From positions 1 through 64,000 of the forward strand of contig SYLX01000040.1 of NCBI GenBank assembly GCA_005808505.1: a stretch of 64,000 nt of DNA. Reading direction: 5' to 3'. This DNA comes from Bdellovibrionales bacterium (lineage in GTDB: Bacteria; Bdellovibrionota; Bdellovibrionia; Bdellovibrionales; JAMPXM01). The notes under the pieces were generated by a model. That model searched no databases. It had not been told where the DNA came from and worked only from the letters and a program-made list of their open reading frames with translations. Each line of letters begins with the position of its first letter. Positions within the stretch are counted from its first letter, which is position 1. Shown piece after piece: positions 43,469 through 52,660 of this stretch. Position numbers and translations under genes: made by a program.

Positions 43469-44998
43469 ATGTCTCTTAGCGTACTTACACGTGTTTTGAC
43501 GCAGGTTTCGACATGCAATTTGATGGGTCTGGTTCTCGCTGCAACGGCCGTTTCCTCACTCCTTAGCAGTCCTGCGCAGGCCGCGGATGTTACCTGGGGC
43601 GGCAACTATCGCGTTGAAGGCGTAAAGATCGTCAATCCGGAACTGAGCAGCGTTCAAGCTGACAAATCTTACCTTCTCCATCATCTGACGCTGACTCCAA
43701 AAGTTGTTGCGGCCGACGGTCTGACGATTTACTCGCGCCTCGATATTTTGAACAACTTCGGTTTCGGCATCGCGCAAGATGGAACCGTCCAATCCGTTGC
43801 GGGCGACTTGCTCGGCAACGGGCCCGGCGGTCCGGTTTCGCCAACATCTCCCGTTTACGCGGATCAATCGAACGCTTGGTCACGCACACAGCGCGCTGGT
43901 CTCATCAATATCACGGCTCTCTACGCGAGCTGGGCGCAAGAGTTTGGTCAGCTCGTGGTTGGTCGCACACCGATTCACTTCGGTCTCGGGACCGCGTACA
44001 ACGCTGGCAAAGGTCAGTTCGATCACTACATCGATACGAAAGATTTGATCGGTTACAAATTCGTTCTCGGAAATCTCTTCGTTCTTCCGATGCTCGGTAA
44101 GATCAGCGAAGGCACTATCGGTGCGGAAGATGACGTCGACGACTACATGGTTCACGTGCAGTACGACAATCCGGAGACGGAGCTTTCGCTCGGTGGTTTC
44201 TACCAGCTTCGCGTCGTCACTGGTAACGATGCGCCCATCAATCCGAACTTGGGCGGAGCCGGCAGCACACGCCTTGGCAGCTACAAGAACACATTGATGA
44301 GTTTGTTCTTCTCGCAAAAACTTGGCCGTGACTTCCGCATGGGCGTTGAAGCCGACTTGCTCTCAGGTGACACCGGAGTCGTGAATCCTGCGGGTCAAGG
44401 TGTGAGCTTGAATTCATTTGGTATCGCGGGTGAGTTCTCGTGGGCGCCGGTTGACGGCGCATGGGGTGCGGGTTTGAAAGCCGGTATCGCGAGCGGTGAT
44501 GATCCGGGTTCTACAGACGTGTACGAAGGTTTTGCGTTTAGCCGTAATTACGACGTTGGCTTCTTGATGTTCAACCATCCGCTTGGGCAACGCGACTTCT
44601 TGCGCACAGGGCTTCATCGTCCTGCTCAATCGAACGCAACACCTGCCGCGGGTGAACGCGCGTCTGAGCAAATCGATACGGAAGCAATCAGCAACGCTTT
44701 ATACTTAGCTCCGAATGTTACTTACCGTCAGCGCGAGAATTTGTCCTATGGCGCTACGGTGGTTTATGGGATGCTCAACAAAGATCCGCTACGCGATGTC
44801 TCCAACAATGCTGCAGGGACTTCTTCGAACCTCGGCTTCGAGTTGGATTTGAACGTCACGTACAAGCCGTTTGAGCGCATGACATGGATCACGGAGGCGG
44901 GTGTCCTTCTTCCAGGCGATGCTTGGAAGGGCGGCTCCACGAACCTCGACAACAGTTTGACTTACGGAATAGTTACCAAGGCCGCCATTAACTTTTGA
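43469..44998 (+). CDS. Porin-like outer-membrane beta-barrel protein
   Basis: 509 aa. AAGGGGG precedes the ATG. An atypically long N-terminal region ends in a signal-peptide-like stretch (TAVSSLLSSPAQAA). The rest alternates short hydrophobic beta-strand patterns with polar loops, and the protein ends in ...IVTKAAINF, the C-terminal Phe recognised by BamA. No porin subfamily is certain, though the strand layout recalls general porins and alginate-type exporters. The gene is followed by a very strong terminator, and three 10-bp repeats lie upstream. Confidence 0.75.
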   Translation: MSLSVLTRVLTQVSTCNLMGLVLAATAVSSLLSSPAQAADVTWGGNYRVEGVKIVNPELSSVQADKSYLLHHLTLTPKVVAADGLTIYSRLDILNNFGFGIAQDGTVQSVAGDLLGNGPGGPVSPTSPVYADQSNAWSRTQRAGLINITALYASWAQEFGQLVVGRTPIHFGLGTAYNAGKGQFDHYIDTKDLIGYKFVLGNLFVLPMLGKISEGTIGAEDDVDDYMVHVQYDNPETELSLGGFYQLRVVTGNDAPINPNLGGAGSTRLGSYKNTLMSLFFSQKLGRDFRMGVEADLLSGDTGVVNPAGQGVSLNSFGIAGEFSWAPVDGAWGAGLKAGIASGDDPGSTDVYEGFAFSRNYDVGFLMFNHPLGQRDFLRTGLHRPAQSNATPAAGERASEQIDTEAISNALYLAPNVTYRQRENLSYGATVVYGMLNKDPLRDVSNNAAGTSSNLGFELDLNVTYKPFERMTWITEAGVLLPGDAWKGGSTNLDNSLTYGIVTKAAINF

Positions 44999-45077
44999 TC
45001 GCATCTCGTTAGACAGCCTGATTTGCACCTTGAAAGACAACAAGACTCGCACCACGACATGATGGCGGAGCAGGGCC

Positions 45078-45107
45078 CCAGGGGGAGAAATCCCCCTGGT
45101 TTTTTTT
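45078..45107 (+). terminator. Intrinsic terminator after the porin-like gene
   Basis: CCAGGGGGA / TCCCCCTGG, loop GAAA, eight T. Confidence 0.95.
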
Positions 45108-45114
45108 ATTGAGG

Positions 45115-45142
45115 AACTTGTCGCCTTAAAAGGCGACAAGTT
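45115..45142. promoter_or_regulatory. 28-bp near-perfect palindrome (operator or 5' hairpin)
   Basis: Arms AACTTGTCGCCTT and AAGGCGACAAGTT are perfect over 13 bases with a two-base centre. It lies seven bases after the previous terminator and about 30 before the next gene's start, with no T-run. This suggests an operator for a dimeric repressor or a transcript hairpin rather than a second terminator. Confidence 0.6.
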
Positions 45143-45171
45143 TGAGAGAGATCTCGAAAGGGGAAGATGAA

Positions 45172-45870
45172 GTGAACTTGTTTGTTCCGCTCCTTCTCTT
45201 AGTTGCCACCGCCCTGCCGGCACGAGGTGCCGAGCCTCCCGAAACTCTGCTCGGCAAAGCTCCACCTTACGTTCCGCGCAAAACAGATTATTCTCTCGAG
45301 CTCGGTCTCATGAACTCGCGCGAGGACTTGATTTGGGGCGGAGGCTTGATCGGCGTGCACACCGGACGATGCCTCTTCGTCGAGACCGATACGTGTCAGC
45401 AATACCTCGATGGCATCGTCGGAATCGCCACGAGAGAATCCGAAACGCAAACTCATCTCTGGGCCAGCCTCCGTTGGCAGTACGTGAACGTTCCTGACCG
45501 CCATTCCACTTTCTGGAGGTTGTTCGGTGGTGCCGCGAGTCTTCAGAAAGCCGAAACACGGGGATGGAAACCCGTCGGTGGAGCCGGCTTCGGCGTGATC
45601 ACTTACCTTCACGACAAAGTGGATCTGAGGCTCGAAGCGCGAGGTCTTGCTTCGGACCGCCTCTACGGACAAGCTCTCATCGGTGTGCACATCAAAGCGG
45701 ATCGCTTGCTCACGGTCTTTGCGCGCAAACTCCGCGATCTTGGATACGGAACTTTTGAAACGGCGGTCGAAGCAACTGGCACCGCGATCAAAGCAACCGG
45801 TGAAGTTGTCGAAGGTGTTGCGAGCCCCTTCAAAGACGAGAAGCCTCAAACGCCCCAGAAGCCCAAATGA
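45172..45870 (+). CDS. Small outer-membrane-type protein, 232 aa
   Basis: Start GTG 45172 has AGGGGAAG upstream and begins a signal peptide (MNLFVPLLLLVATALPARGA). The middle shows alternating strands typical of a small beta-barrel (LWASLRWQYVNV, VGGAGFGVITYL, LRLEARGLAS). The C-terminal 40 residues are an amphipathic helical extension (TAVEATGTAIKATGEVV) and end Lys-rich, which is unusual for a barrel. No family name is certain. It follows a 28-bp palindrome and is convergent with the coiled-coil gene across a shared hairpin. Confidence 0.7.
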   Translation: MNLFVPLLLLVATALPARGAEPPETLLGKAPPYVPRKTDYSLELGLMNSREDLIWGGGLIGVHTGRCLFVETDTCQQYLDGIVGIATRESETQTHLWASLRWQYVNVPDRHSTFWRLFGGAASLQKAETRGWKPVGGAGFGVITYLHDKVDLRLEARGLASDRLYGQALIGVHIKADRLLTVFARKLRDLGYGTFETAVEATGTAIKATGEVVEGVASPFKDEKPQTPQKPK

Positions 45871-45878
45871 AAATCCCC

Positions 45879-45908
45879 AAAAAAAATGGCGGACCATCAT
45901 GGTCCGCC
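45879..45908 (-). terminator. Terminator for the coiled-coil gene
   Basis: GGCGGACCA / TGGTCCGCC with a 3-base loop; on the minus strand it is followed by ATTTTTTTT. The plus strand has only G-rich sequence after it. Confidence 0.85.
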
Positions 45909-45941
45909 GGGGAACTGGGGGGTGGGGGGCCTAAGGTTATT

Positions 45942-47549
45942 TTAGAACATGCGGAAGCCCGGCTGCGCGTTCATCGGAGTGCTCAAAGGAGCAACGCGAT
46001 TAGGCGGGCTGTACATGTTCGTGAACAAGGGCGGGTTGTTTTGCTGGAAGCTCGTCGCCAAACCATTGTTCGTGAGTCCAAAATTACCTAAGTTCGTCGG
46101 GCGCTGCATGGGCTGAACACCTGCATTGCGGTTGAACCCTTGCGCCAAGTTCGTGCGGTACTGATTAAAGTCGTTAGGCATCTGCGGCAAATTCGGATTG
46201 TTGATACCGTTGTTAACTCCGTTATTCAGACCTGCCGTCGAATTCCAGTTGCTGATGTTGAAGCCGCTTCCGCCCATCAAGTTCGTGATGTCACCTTGGG
46301 CTTGGAGATAAGGCTGTTTGAACTGATTGAATTCAGCCGAGTTCAAAAAGCCCATGCGCTGTGCCGCTTGTAATTCGCCGTAAGCGCCGTTGTTGATCTC
46401 GAGAAGCATTTTGTTGTTGAGGAGCGACTGCTGACGCACAACTTCGCGTTGGATCTGCAGCAAGCGCTCGCGAGCGTACATGTCGTTCGGGTTCGTACGC
46501 GCTTCAGCTTGAGCGGCTTTCATTTCTTCTTGTAGCTCGCTCTTGATTTCTTTCACTTCTTTCGCGAACTCTTTCGTCTCGCGGAAAGCCTGACCACCTG
46601 TCTTAAGAGCTTTGAGCTCCATGATCATGCGAGTGGTTTTGCGCGAATCGAGATCGTGTTCAAGTCCCAAGCTTTCGATGCGGTCGATCGCTTCGTCGAG
46701 CATCGATTCGCCTTCTTCAACTTTGGATTCGTCTTCACTCATCAAACGGTTTTTGATGCTCGTGCGGAGACCACCTTTAACGAGTTTCTCCACCGCGCGC
46801 ATCGCCTTTGCGGAACCACGCTTGCCCTCGTCATCGGGATCAATGCTATCGAGCGCACGCAGTTGGCAACGAGCGCGTTCAACTTCTGAAAGCGGCTCAC
46901 CTTTGGAATCAAGGCGGCACTCTTTCATTCCTTCTTTGATGCGTTTCTTTTCTTCAGCGAGATCTTTTGCGGGAAGTTCCGGACGCACGATCGGCTCAAC
47001 GGCTTCGCGGCAACGTCCGCCGAGTTTGCTGCGCACGACTTGCGCGAGCTTCTTGTCGTTGTCGGCTTTGACTTCTTCATTGTCGAGGTTGATTTCGAAA
47101 CCACCTTCAAGTCGGAACTTCGAAGATTTGAATCCCTGAATAGGACCCGCATGCGGCTTGATCGTGAGTTCCGTCGTCATGCCGTTCGGAGTTGATTTTT
47201 CCATGTAAGTCACAAAGAAGCGCTGACCGCAAATCGATGGAGCTTCCGAGCGCGAAGGCTTTTCAACTGCGAGAGTCGCGATGGGTTCTTCCGATTCCGT
47301 GTAAGTGACTTTCGCCGGAGCATCCGGTTGAGGACCTTGATCACTCGTCGTCACGGCGTTGGCCGGCGGATTCGGAACGCTGACAGGTTGTGAGGATTGT
47401 TTCTGAGCACCACCAGCGCCTCCGCTGGACACCGTTTCTTTCGAAGCGAGATCAAGAGAGCTCAGTTTGGAGTGGCCGGAAATGTTGCCCGCCAATGCCA
47501 TGAGCAAAAGGGCTTTTAGCGCCGTCTGCTTTTTCTTTGCGGTTTGCAT
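45942..47549 (-). CDS. Exported coiled-coil protein with Asn-rich tail
   Basis: 535 aa from ATG 47549, which has GGAGG five bases upstream. The ORF-track start is less likely. After a signal-like stretch (ALKALLLMALAGNISG) the protein is dominated by long charged helices in the middle (EVKEIKSELQEEMKAAQAEA, and others), a coiled coil. The last 130 residues are Asn/Gly/Pro/Gln-rich (NWNSTAGLNNGVNNGINN). It has scattered Cys (RCREAVE, KECRLD, RCQLRAL). No family is recognised. The composition suggests an extended periplasmic or surface structural protein. It ends at a strong terminator. Confidence 0.78.
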   Translation of the reverse strand: MQTAKKKQTALKALLLMALAGNISGHSKLSSLDLASKETVSSGGAGGAQKQSSQPVSVPNPPANAVTTSDQGPQPDAPAKVTYTESEEPIATLAVEKPSRSEAPSICGQRFFVTYMEKSTPNGMTTELTIKPHAGPIQGFKSSKFRLEGGFEINLDNEEVKADNDKKLAQVVRSKLGGRCREAVEPIVRPELPAKDLAEEKKRIKEGMKECRLDSKGEPLSEVERARCQLRALDSIDPDDEGKRGSAKAMRAVEKLVKGGLRTSIKNRLMSEDESKVEEGESMLDEAIDRIESLGLEHDLDSRKTTRMIMELKALKTGGQAFRETKEFAKEVKEIKSELQEEMKAAQAEARTNPNDMYARERLLQIQREVVRQQSLLNNKMLLEINNGAYGELQAAQRMGFLNSAEFNQFKQPYLQAQGDITNLMGGSGFNISNWNSTAGLNNGVNNGINNPNLPQMPNDFNQYRTNLAQGFNRNAGVQPMQRPTNLGNFGLTNNGLATSFQQNNPPLFTNMYSPPNRVAPLSTPMNAQPGFRMF

Positions 47550-47866
47550 TTCATCCTCCATCGGGCCCGAACTATTCGAGGCTCCTCGAGATCTCATAGT
47601 CCAAACTTCGAGCCCAGGAAGCCAAGCGCGCCCAAGCGGGTTAAGTTACTGAAATTCTTCCAGTCTTCCAGCGGCGGGAGCTTTGTCGAAAACTTCGACG
47701 GCTGCCTAACCCTAACTCCCAAGGAAAGTCGGGAGTCGAAAAACTCTTTCCCTTCAGCGGGTTTAGCGGGTGTCAGCCCACGAGACGGGGTGGATGACTT
47801 TTTTCGTCTAGCGAACGCAGGTATCGTAACCTTGACCTTTTCAGAGCGCGCTGGTCTTTAAGGGGC
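47550..47866. other. 317-base intergenic region
   Basis: No gene supported. It is the divergent control region between the coiled-coil gene and kamA. ACTCCC / GGGAGT (47715-47736) forms a small hairpin. I see no recognised riboswitch. Confidence 0.5.
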
Positions 47867-49057
47867 ATGAAGTTCACGTTCCCACCATCCGCTAAACCCG
47901 ACACGATCGCGATCAACGATTGGATGAGTTGGACCTGGCAGCTTCGCCACTCGCTGAAGTCTTTAGAGGACTTCAGCCAAAGCTTTGAACTGACCGAAGA
48001 CGAAGTTCGCGGATTCGCGGGTGCAGATCAGGTTTTTCAGATTCGTTCGACGCCTTACTATTCTTCGCTCGCTTCGCGGACAAACGCGGTCGATCCATTA
48101 CGCCGAATCCTCATGCCCTCGGGTCGCGAGCTGACCCCCGGGGCGCAAGCAATGCTTGATCCTTTAGGGGAGAAGCGAAACAACCCCGCGCCGCGAATCA
48201 TCCATCGATATCCCGATCGTCTTCTTTTCCTGGTAACGGATACTTGCTCCGTTTATTGCCGCTACTGCACGCGCAAGCATTTTACGGGCGGCGACCAAGC
48301 CTTCGTTCGCAGCGCGGAGTACGATCAGGCTCTCTCGTACATCAAATCAAAGACCGGACTCCGCGAAGTCATTCTTTCGGGTGGAGATCCGCTCACATTG
48401 TCCGACGCGATCCTTGATCGTGTGCTCTCGGATTTAAGATCGATCGAGCACGTGGAGATCATCCGCATCGGCACTCGCATGCCGGTAGTTTGCCCCATGC
48501 GAATCACCGAGGATTTAGCTCGGATGATTCGCAAGCATAAGCCCGTATACCTGATGACTCACTTCAATCATCCGCGTGAACTCACGCGCGAGGCGGCCGC
48601 AGGTCTAGAGTGTTTGGTTGATCACGGGATTCCCGTTTTTAATCAGCTGGTGCTCCTAAACGGAGTCAATAATCATCCCGCGATTATTCAAGCGCTCTCA
48701 AGGCGCTTACTCTTTTTACGAGTCAAACCCTACTACATGTTCCAATGCGATCCGAGCGAAGGGACCGATCATCTTCGCACTTCCATCGATGAGTCTCTCG
48801 AGATTCAGCGCGAGCTTTGGGGCCGCCTTTCGGGTCTTGCGATGCCGTCACTCTCCGTCGATATTCCTGATGGCGGAGGCAAAGCCGGACTTGTTCCTAA
48901 CTTCGAAGTCGAGAAGAGCCCGGGGCGTCGAGCGTTCGTCGGTTGGGACGGCGTGCGTGCCGAGTACATTGATCCAGCGAAGAGCGAAAGACTTCTTCCC
49001 TTCGATGCCGAGACGTATTCCCGTGAGTGGGATGAACTTAAGAATGCGAAGCTTTAA
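47867..49057 (+). CDS. kamA: Lysine 2,3-aminomutase family radical SAM enzyme
   Basis: 396 aa. The SAM-cluster motif is CSVYCRYC; other signatures are LSGGDPLTL, GTRMPVVCPMR, THFNHPRELT and VDIPDGGGKAG. KamA moves the alpha-amino group of lysine to the beta carbon, using PLP and a 4Fe-4S/SAM radical. The PLP-lysine would be in the LSVDIPDGGGKAG region. The related EpmB modifies elongation factor P, but is shorter and usually near epmA/efp, which are not here. The start ATG has AAGGGG unusually close. The 3' end overlaps rarD by four bases. Confidence 0.87.
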   Translation: MKFTFPPSAKPDTIAINDWMSWTWQLRHSLKSLEDFSQSFELTEDEVRGFAGADQVFQIRSTPYYSSLASRTNAVDPLRRILMPSGRELTPGAQAMLDPLGEKRNNPAPRIIHRYPDRLLFLVTDTCSVYCRYCTRKHFTGGDQAFVRSAEYDQALSYIKSKTGLREVILSGGDPLTLSDAILDRVLSDLRSIEHVEIIRIGTRMPVVCPMRITEDLARMIRKHKPVYLMTHFNHPRELTREAAAGLECLVDHGIPVFNQLVLLNGVNNHPAIIQALSRRLLFLRVKPYYMFQCDPSEGTDHLRTSIDESLEIQRELWGRLSGLAMPSLSVDIPDGGGKAGLVPNFEVEKSPGRRAFVGWDGVRAEYIDPAKSERLLPFDAETYSREWDELKNAKL

Positions 49058-49971
49058 GCTCTTCGCGAAGATCGCGATCGATTAACAGTCTCCCAAGAGA
49101 ACACCGCAAGCGCCGCCCAAATAAACGCGAACGCAAAGAGCTTTGCCGCACTGAAAGGTTCTTTGTAGACCAAGACGCCCAAAGCGAATTGCAGAGTCGG
49201 CGCGATGTACTGAAAGAATCCAAGAGTCGAGAGTGGAAGCCTCTGCGCGGCATGCGCAAACCAAATAAGCGGAAGCCCCGTCACGATCCCGCTTAAGATC
49301 AGCAACAAATAATCAACGGCTGAAAGAGCAATCGCCGAAGAAGACGATCGCATCGTCAAGATCACCACGAGAGCCGGGATCACCATTAAAGACGTCTCGG
49401 CCGTTGATGTTTGAAAGACGTTTACGTTGATGCGTTTACGAATCAATCCGTAAACGCTGAAAGTCACCGCTAGAGCAATCGAGATCCAAGGGAGTTGACC
49501 CGACTGGATGCCCATCGTGATCACGCCGATTGCGGCTAACCCGACGGATATCCATTTCAGGCGCGAGAGTTTTTCTTTCAGGATGAAGCTTCCCATCAAC
49601 ACGTTAAGAAGGGGCGTGATGAAGTAGCCTAAGCTCGACTCAAGAATATGCCCGTTATTGACCGCCCAAATATAGAGAAGCCAGTTCGCCGTTAACAAGA
49701 CAGAGGCGAGAGCTACGCGGTAGCGAAGCGATCGATCTTTTAGAACGTCGAACCAAATGAAAGCTTTCTTGCGATTCGTCCACGCAACGAAAAACCAATA
49801 GAAGGTAAAAGACCAGAACACTCGATGCGCTAGAATCTCGAGCGCAGGTACGTGACGAAGCCACTTCCAGTAGACGGGGAAGAGGCCCCAAAGAAAGTAA
49901 GCACCGAAAGCGTAGAGAACACCTTCGCGATTTCTCTGTTCATGGTCGTGTGCGGAAATTTCTGACGACAT
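49054..49971 (-). CDS. rarD: RarD/EamA-family transporter
   Basis: 305 aa with ten predicted membrane helices (for example FGAYFLWGLFPVYWKWL, ILAHRVFWSFTFYWFFVAW). It matches the RarD subgroup of EamA (drug/metabolite) permeases. The substrate is unknown. It is convergent with kamA and overlaps its end by four bases. Confidence 0.88.
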   Translation of the reverse strand: MSSEISAHDHEQRNREGVLYAFGAYFLWGLFPVYWKWLRHVPALEILAHRVFWSFTFYWFFVAWTNRKKAFIWFDVLKDRSLRYRVALASVLLTANWLLYIWAVNNGHILESSLGYFITPLLNVLMGSFILKEKLSRLKWISVGLAAIGVITMGIQSGQLPWISIALAVTFSVYGLIRKRINVNVFQTSTAETSLMVIPALVVILTMRSSSSAIALSAVDYLLLILSGIVTGLPLIWFAHAAQRLPLSTLGFFQYIAPTLQFALGVLVYKEPFSAAKLFAFAFIWAALAVFSWETVNRSRSSRRA

Positions 49972-50085
49972 CTTATTTCATATTGAGCGTCTTAAATTCG
50001 AGTGCAATCAAATTCAGTCGCGCTTGCACCAAGGCAGGTGCATTCGTCGACTGTGCTGGAGCTTCGAACTATCAACTGTGCTCCT

Positions 50086-50238
50086 ATGATTGCGAAGTGC
50101 TGGGTGTCTCAGCCTGAGGAAGAAATATTAATTCGCACGAGAAAGCGTCTCGAATGCGACCTCTCGCTCAAGCGGCTAACCGTGAGTTCCGAAAAAATTG
50201 GTGAAATCTTCGTCACCATTCCTGAGGAGAGGCTTTAA
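50086..50238 (+). CDS. Possible small protein ahead of the response regulator, 50 aa
   Basis: ATG 50086 begins a 50-codon frame (MIAKCWVSQPEEEILIRTRK...) ending directly before the next gene's ATG, so its stop (TAA) abuts the regulator start. This tight coupling supports translation. Against it, no good ribosome site is seen and composition is unremarkable. No family is recognised. Confidence 0.4.
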   Translation: MIAKCWVSQPEEEILIRTRKRLECDLSLKRLTVSSEKIGEIFVTIPEERL

Positions 50239-50673
50239 ATGAATCAACTTGAGAAAGCCGCCGCAGCCCCTAAGGGTCCTTGGATTCTGCTCGTTGAAGA
50301 TGATCAAGAGATGACGGGGCTTCTTGCAGATCGTTTGAAAGCAGATGGTTATCGAGTGATGGCTTGCACGAAAGCGCAAGAAGCGATTCGTCTGATGAAG
50401 AACCAAATCTTTGGCTGCATCGTGCTTGATCTTCATCTCGATGCGAGTACTGGGGATCAAGTCGTTGAGAATGCGAGAAAATCACCATCTGCTATGAACT
50501 ACGCGACCCCGATTCTTTTGATCAGCGGAAACATGGATGCAGATCTGCTCGTGAAGGTGAAAAAGTTCATCGCCGGAGCCATGGTGAAGCCATTTGGTCT
50601 GAAAGAGTTCGCGGAGAAAATACAGCGCCTTTGTCCCTTTGTTCCGGATGCGGCCATGAAGAAGGTCGGTTGA
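50239..50673 (+). CDS. Single-domain response regulator (receiver only)
   Basis: 144 aa. WILLVEDDQE, phospho-Asp in CIVLDLHLDAS and Lys in VKPFG mark a complete receiver, with Ser in LISGN at the usual Ser/Thr position. There is no output domain. GGAGAGG precedes the ATG. It lies 94 bases before a histidine kinase run, so it may be part of the same relay. Confidence 0.92.
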   Translation: MNQLEKAAAAPKGPWILLVEDDQEMTGLLADRLKADGYRVMACTKAQEAIRLMKNQIFGCIVLDLHLDASTGDQVVENARKSPSAMNYATPILLISGNMDADLLVKVKKFIAGAMVKPFGLKEFAEKIQRLCPFVPDAAMKKVG

Positions 50674-50766
50674 GCCACAAGGTACCGGTCGACTGAGACT
50701 CAGCGACACAGTCGTGCTTAGAACGACACCTGACCAGCGCATGGAGTTTCGCTATTTTCGAATGCC

Positions 50767-52290
50767 ATGGCGAAGCCTTACTTCTCCACACGCGACCGGA
50801 TTCGAAAACTCCTCTTACCGGGTTTGCTATTTCCAATTCTCATCTCGGCCATTTTTGTTGGCTTTCTCTTTGCGCAGATCGAGAGGATGCGCCAAGCCTC
50901 TGCGTGGCTGAATCACACGGATCAAGTTCTCCAAGGTGCTAACGAGTTACAGCGCCTTCTAGTCGACTGCGAAAGCGGTTACCGCGGCTTTTTGCTCACG
51001 GGGAGAGAAGAGTTCTTAAGGCCCTACGTTGAGGCTAAGAGGCAACTTCCCCAATCGTTCGCGAAACTAACGACCTTAGTCGGAGACAACCCGCCTCAAC
51101 TGGCGAAGATTTCGCATGTTCAGAAGCTTTTCGAAAAATGGGAGCCTCTAGCTCGAGTTCCCTTAGAGATGAAAGAAGCCGGCGAAGACTACATCGGATT
51201 CATTTCGACAGGGCAAGCACGCGCGGTTGCGGACCAAATGCGGGAGGTCATTCGCGAGTTTATCGACGTGGAACAGACGCTGCGCGATCAACGAAGCCGC
51301 GCCACTGAGCGTGCGGATTTTGCAACTCGGCTCATCGCGGTTTTCTTTTCGGTCGTGATTGTTTTGATCCTTGGAGCGTCAATTCAACGTCAGATCACAA
51401 AGGTCTCTGGCATCTACGAAGAGGAGCTCGAGAAGCGCATGCTAGCTGAGCAGCAGCTTCGAGCTTTGAATGAAGAGCTCGAATTGCGAGTTCAAGAACG
51501 CACCGTGGAGCTTGAGGCAACGAATTCGGAGTTAGAAGCCTTCACGTACTCGGTTTCCCACGACCTTCGTGCACCACTACGCTCAATCAATGGATTCTCC
51601 CGCATTCTTTCCGACAAATACCAAACAAATATTGATGAGCGTGGCCGAGACTTTCTTTCGCGAATCATGCGCGCTAGTGAGAAGATGGGACGTCTGATCG
51701 ACGAACTCCTGACTCTGTCGCGTATCACACGCTCGCATCTGCGAAAAGAGTCACTCGATTTGAGTCGACTCGTGCGGTCAATTACCCAAGATCTTCAAGC
51801 CACGAGTCCCACTCGTGATGTTGAGCTTGATGTTCAAGAGGGACTTAGAGCTCAAGCCGACTCGGGCTTGATCAGGGTCGCGTTGGAAAATCTTCTAGGA
51901 AATGCTTGGAAATTCACTTCAAAACGTAGCAAAGCACGGATCATTTTTGGTCGTGACGAACAGAAACCTGGGCGACCTTTTTTCATTCGCGATAACGGTG
52001 CGGGCTTCGATATGAAGTATGTAGGGGCGGTCTTTAAGCCCTTCGAGCGCCTGCATTTGGATCAAGAGTTCGAGGGTAGCGGGATTGGGCTTGCGACGGT
52101 CAGCCGGATTGTTGATCGCCACGGCGGGCGTGTGTGGGCCGAAGGCAAGGTAGATGAAGGGGCGACTTTTTATTTTACCCTTCCGGAAGTGAAAGAAGCG
52201 ACAGAAGGGGATGACCTCAATGCGAAGACGACGGATCTTGTTAGTGGAAGACAATCCGGACGACGAAGTCCTCACCTTGATGGCCCTTGA
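50767..52290 (+). CDS. CHASE3 sensor histidine kinase
   Basis: 507 aa. Two membrane helices (about 19-37 and 193-212) flank a CHASE3 periplasmic domain (DCESGYRGFLLTGREEFL). A coiled-coil (ELELRVQERTVELE) leads to HisKA with YSVSHDLRAPLRSINGF, which is the phytochrome-kinase subtype. HATPase has NLLGNAWKFT, DNGAGFD and GSGIGLATV. Its end overlaps the next gene by 71 bases. The sequence class is that of kinases paired with Rcp1-type regulators, exactly what follows. Confidence 0.93.
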   Translation: MAKPYFSTRDRIRKLLLPGLLFPILISAIFVGFLFAQIERMRQASAWLNHTDQVLQGANELQRLLVDCESGYRGFLLTGREEFLRPYVEAKRQLPQSFAKLTTLVGDNPPQLAKISHVQKLFEKWEPLARVPLEMKEAGEDYIGFISTGQARAVADQMREVIREFIDVEQTLRDQRSRATERADFATRLIAVFFSVVIVLILGASIQRQITKVSGIYEEELEKRMLAEQQLRALNEELELRVQERTVELEATNSELEAFTYSVSHDLRAPLRSINGFSRILSDKYQTNIDERGRDFLSRIMRASEKMGRLIDELLTLSRITRSHLRKESLDLSRLVRSITQDLQATSPTRDVELDVQEGLRAQADSGLIRVALENLLGNAWKFTSKRSKARIIFGRDEQKPGRPFFIRDNGAGFDMKYVGAVFKPFERLHLDQEFEGSGIGLATVSRIVDRHGGRVWAEGKVDEGATFYFTLPEVKEATEGDDLNAKTTDLVSGRQSGRRSPHLDGP

Positions 52291-52660
52291 GGGTTGTATC
52301 ACGGGATCCGACATTGACGTGGTTCGCGACGGTAGCGAGGCTCTCGATTACTTGTGGTCCGAGGGACGATACGCGTCGAGTGACTTGAAAGCTGAGCCCA
52401 GCTTGGTCTTGCTGGATCTTAAACTCCCGAAGCTCAGCGGTTTAGAAGTGCTCAAGCGCATGCGCGCCGATACTCGCACCAAACATCTTCCGGTTGTGGT
52501 GTTCACCTCCTCTATAGAGGAGCGCGACATGGTCGACAGCTATCACCTAGGAGCGAACAGCTACGTTCAGAAACCAATTAATATGCATGAGTTTGACCGC
52601 GCCGTTAAGCAAGTCGGCGCTTACTGGTTGGAGTTAAACGATGTACCAAGCCGGTTCTGA
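52220..52660 (+). CDS. Rcp1-like response regulator
   Basis: 146 aa from ATG 52220 (AAGGGG ahead), inside the 3' end of the kinase gene. [26 protein letters not shown], phospho-Asp in [12 protein letters not shown] and Lys in VQKPI define the Rcp1 subtype of single-domain receivers that pair with phytochrome-type kinases. Its end overlaps the following hybrid kinase gene by 20 bases. No DNA-binding domain. Confidence 0.93.
   Translation: MRRRRILLVEDNPDDEVLTLMALEGCITGSDIDVVRDGSEALDYLWSEGRYASSDLKAEPSLVLLDLKLPKLSGLEVLKRMRADTRTKHLPVVVFTSSIEERDMVDSYHLGANSYVQKPINMHEFDRAVKQVGAYWLELNDVPSRF

Noticed and set aside
47550-47866. Riboswitch upstream of kamA
   Set aside because: Only a small 6-bp hairpin is seen; it does not resemble the lysine or other known riboswitch cores.
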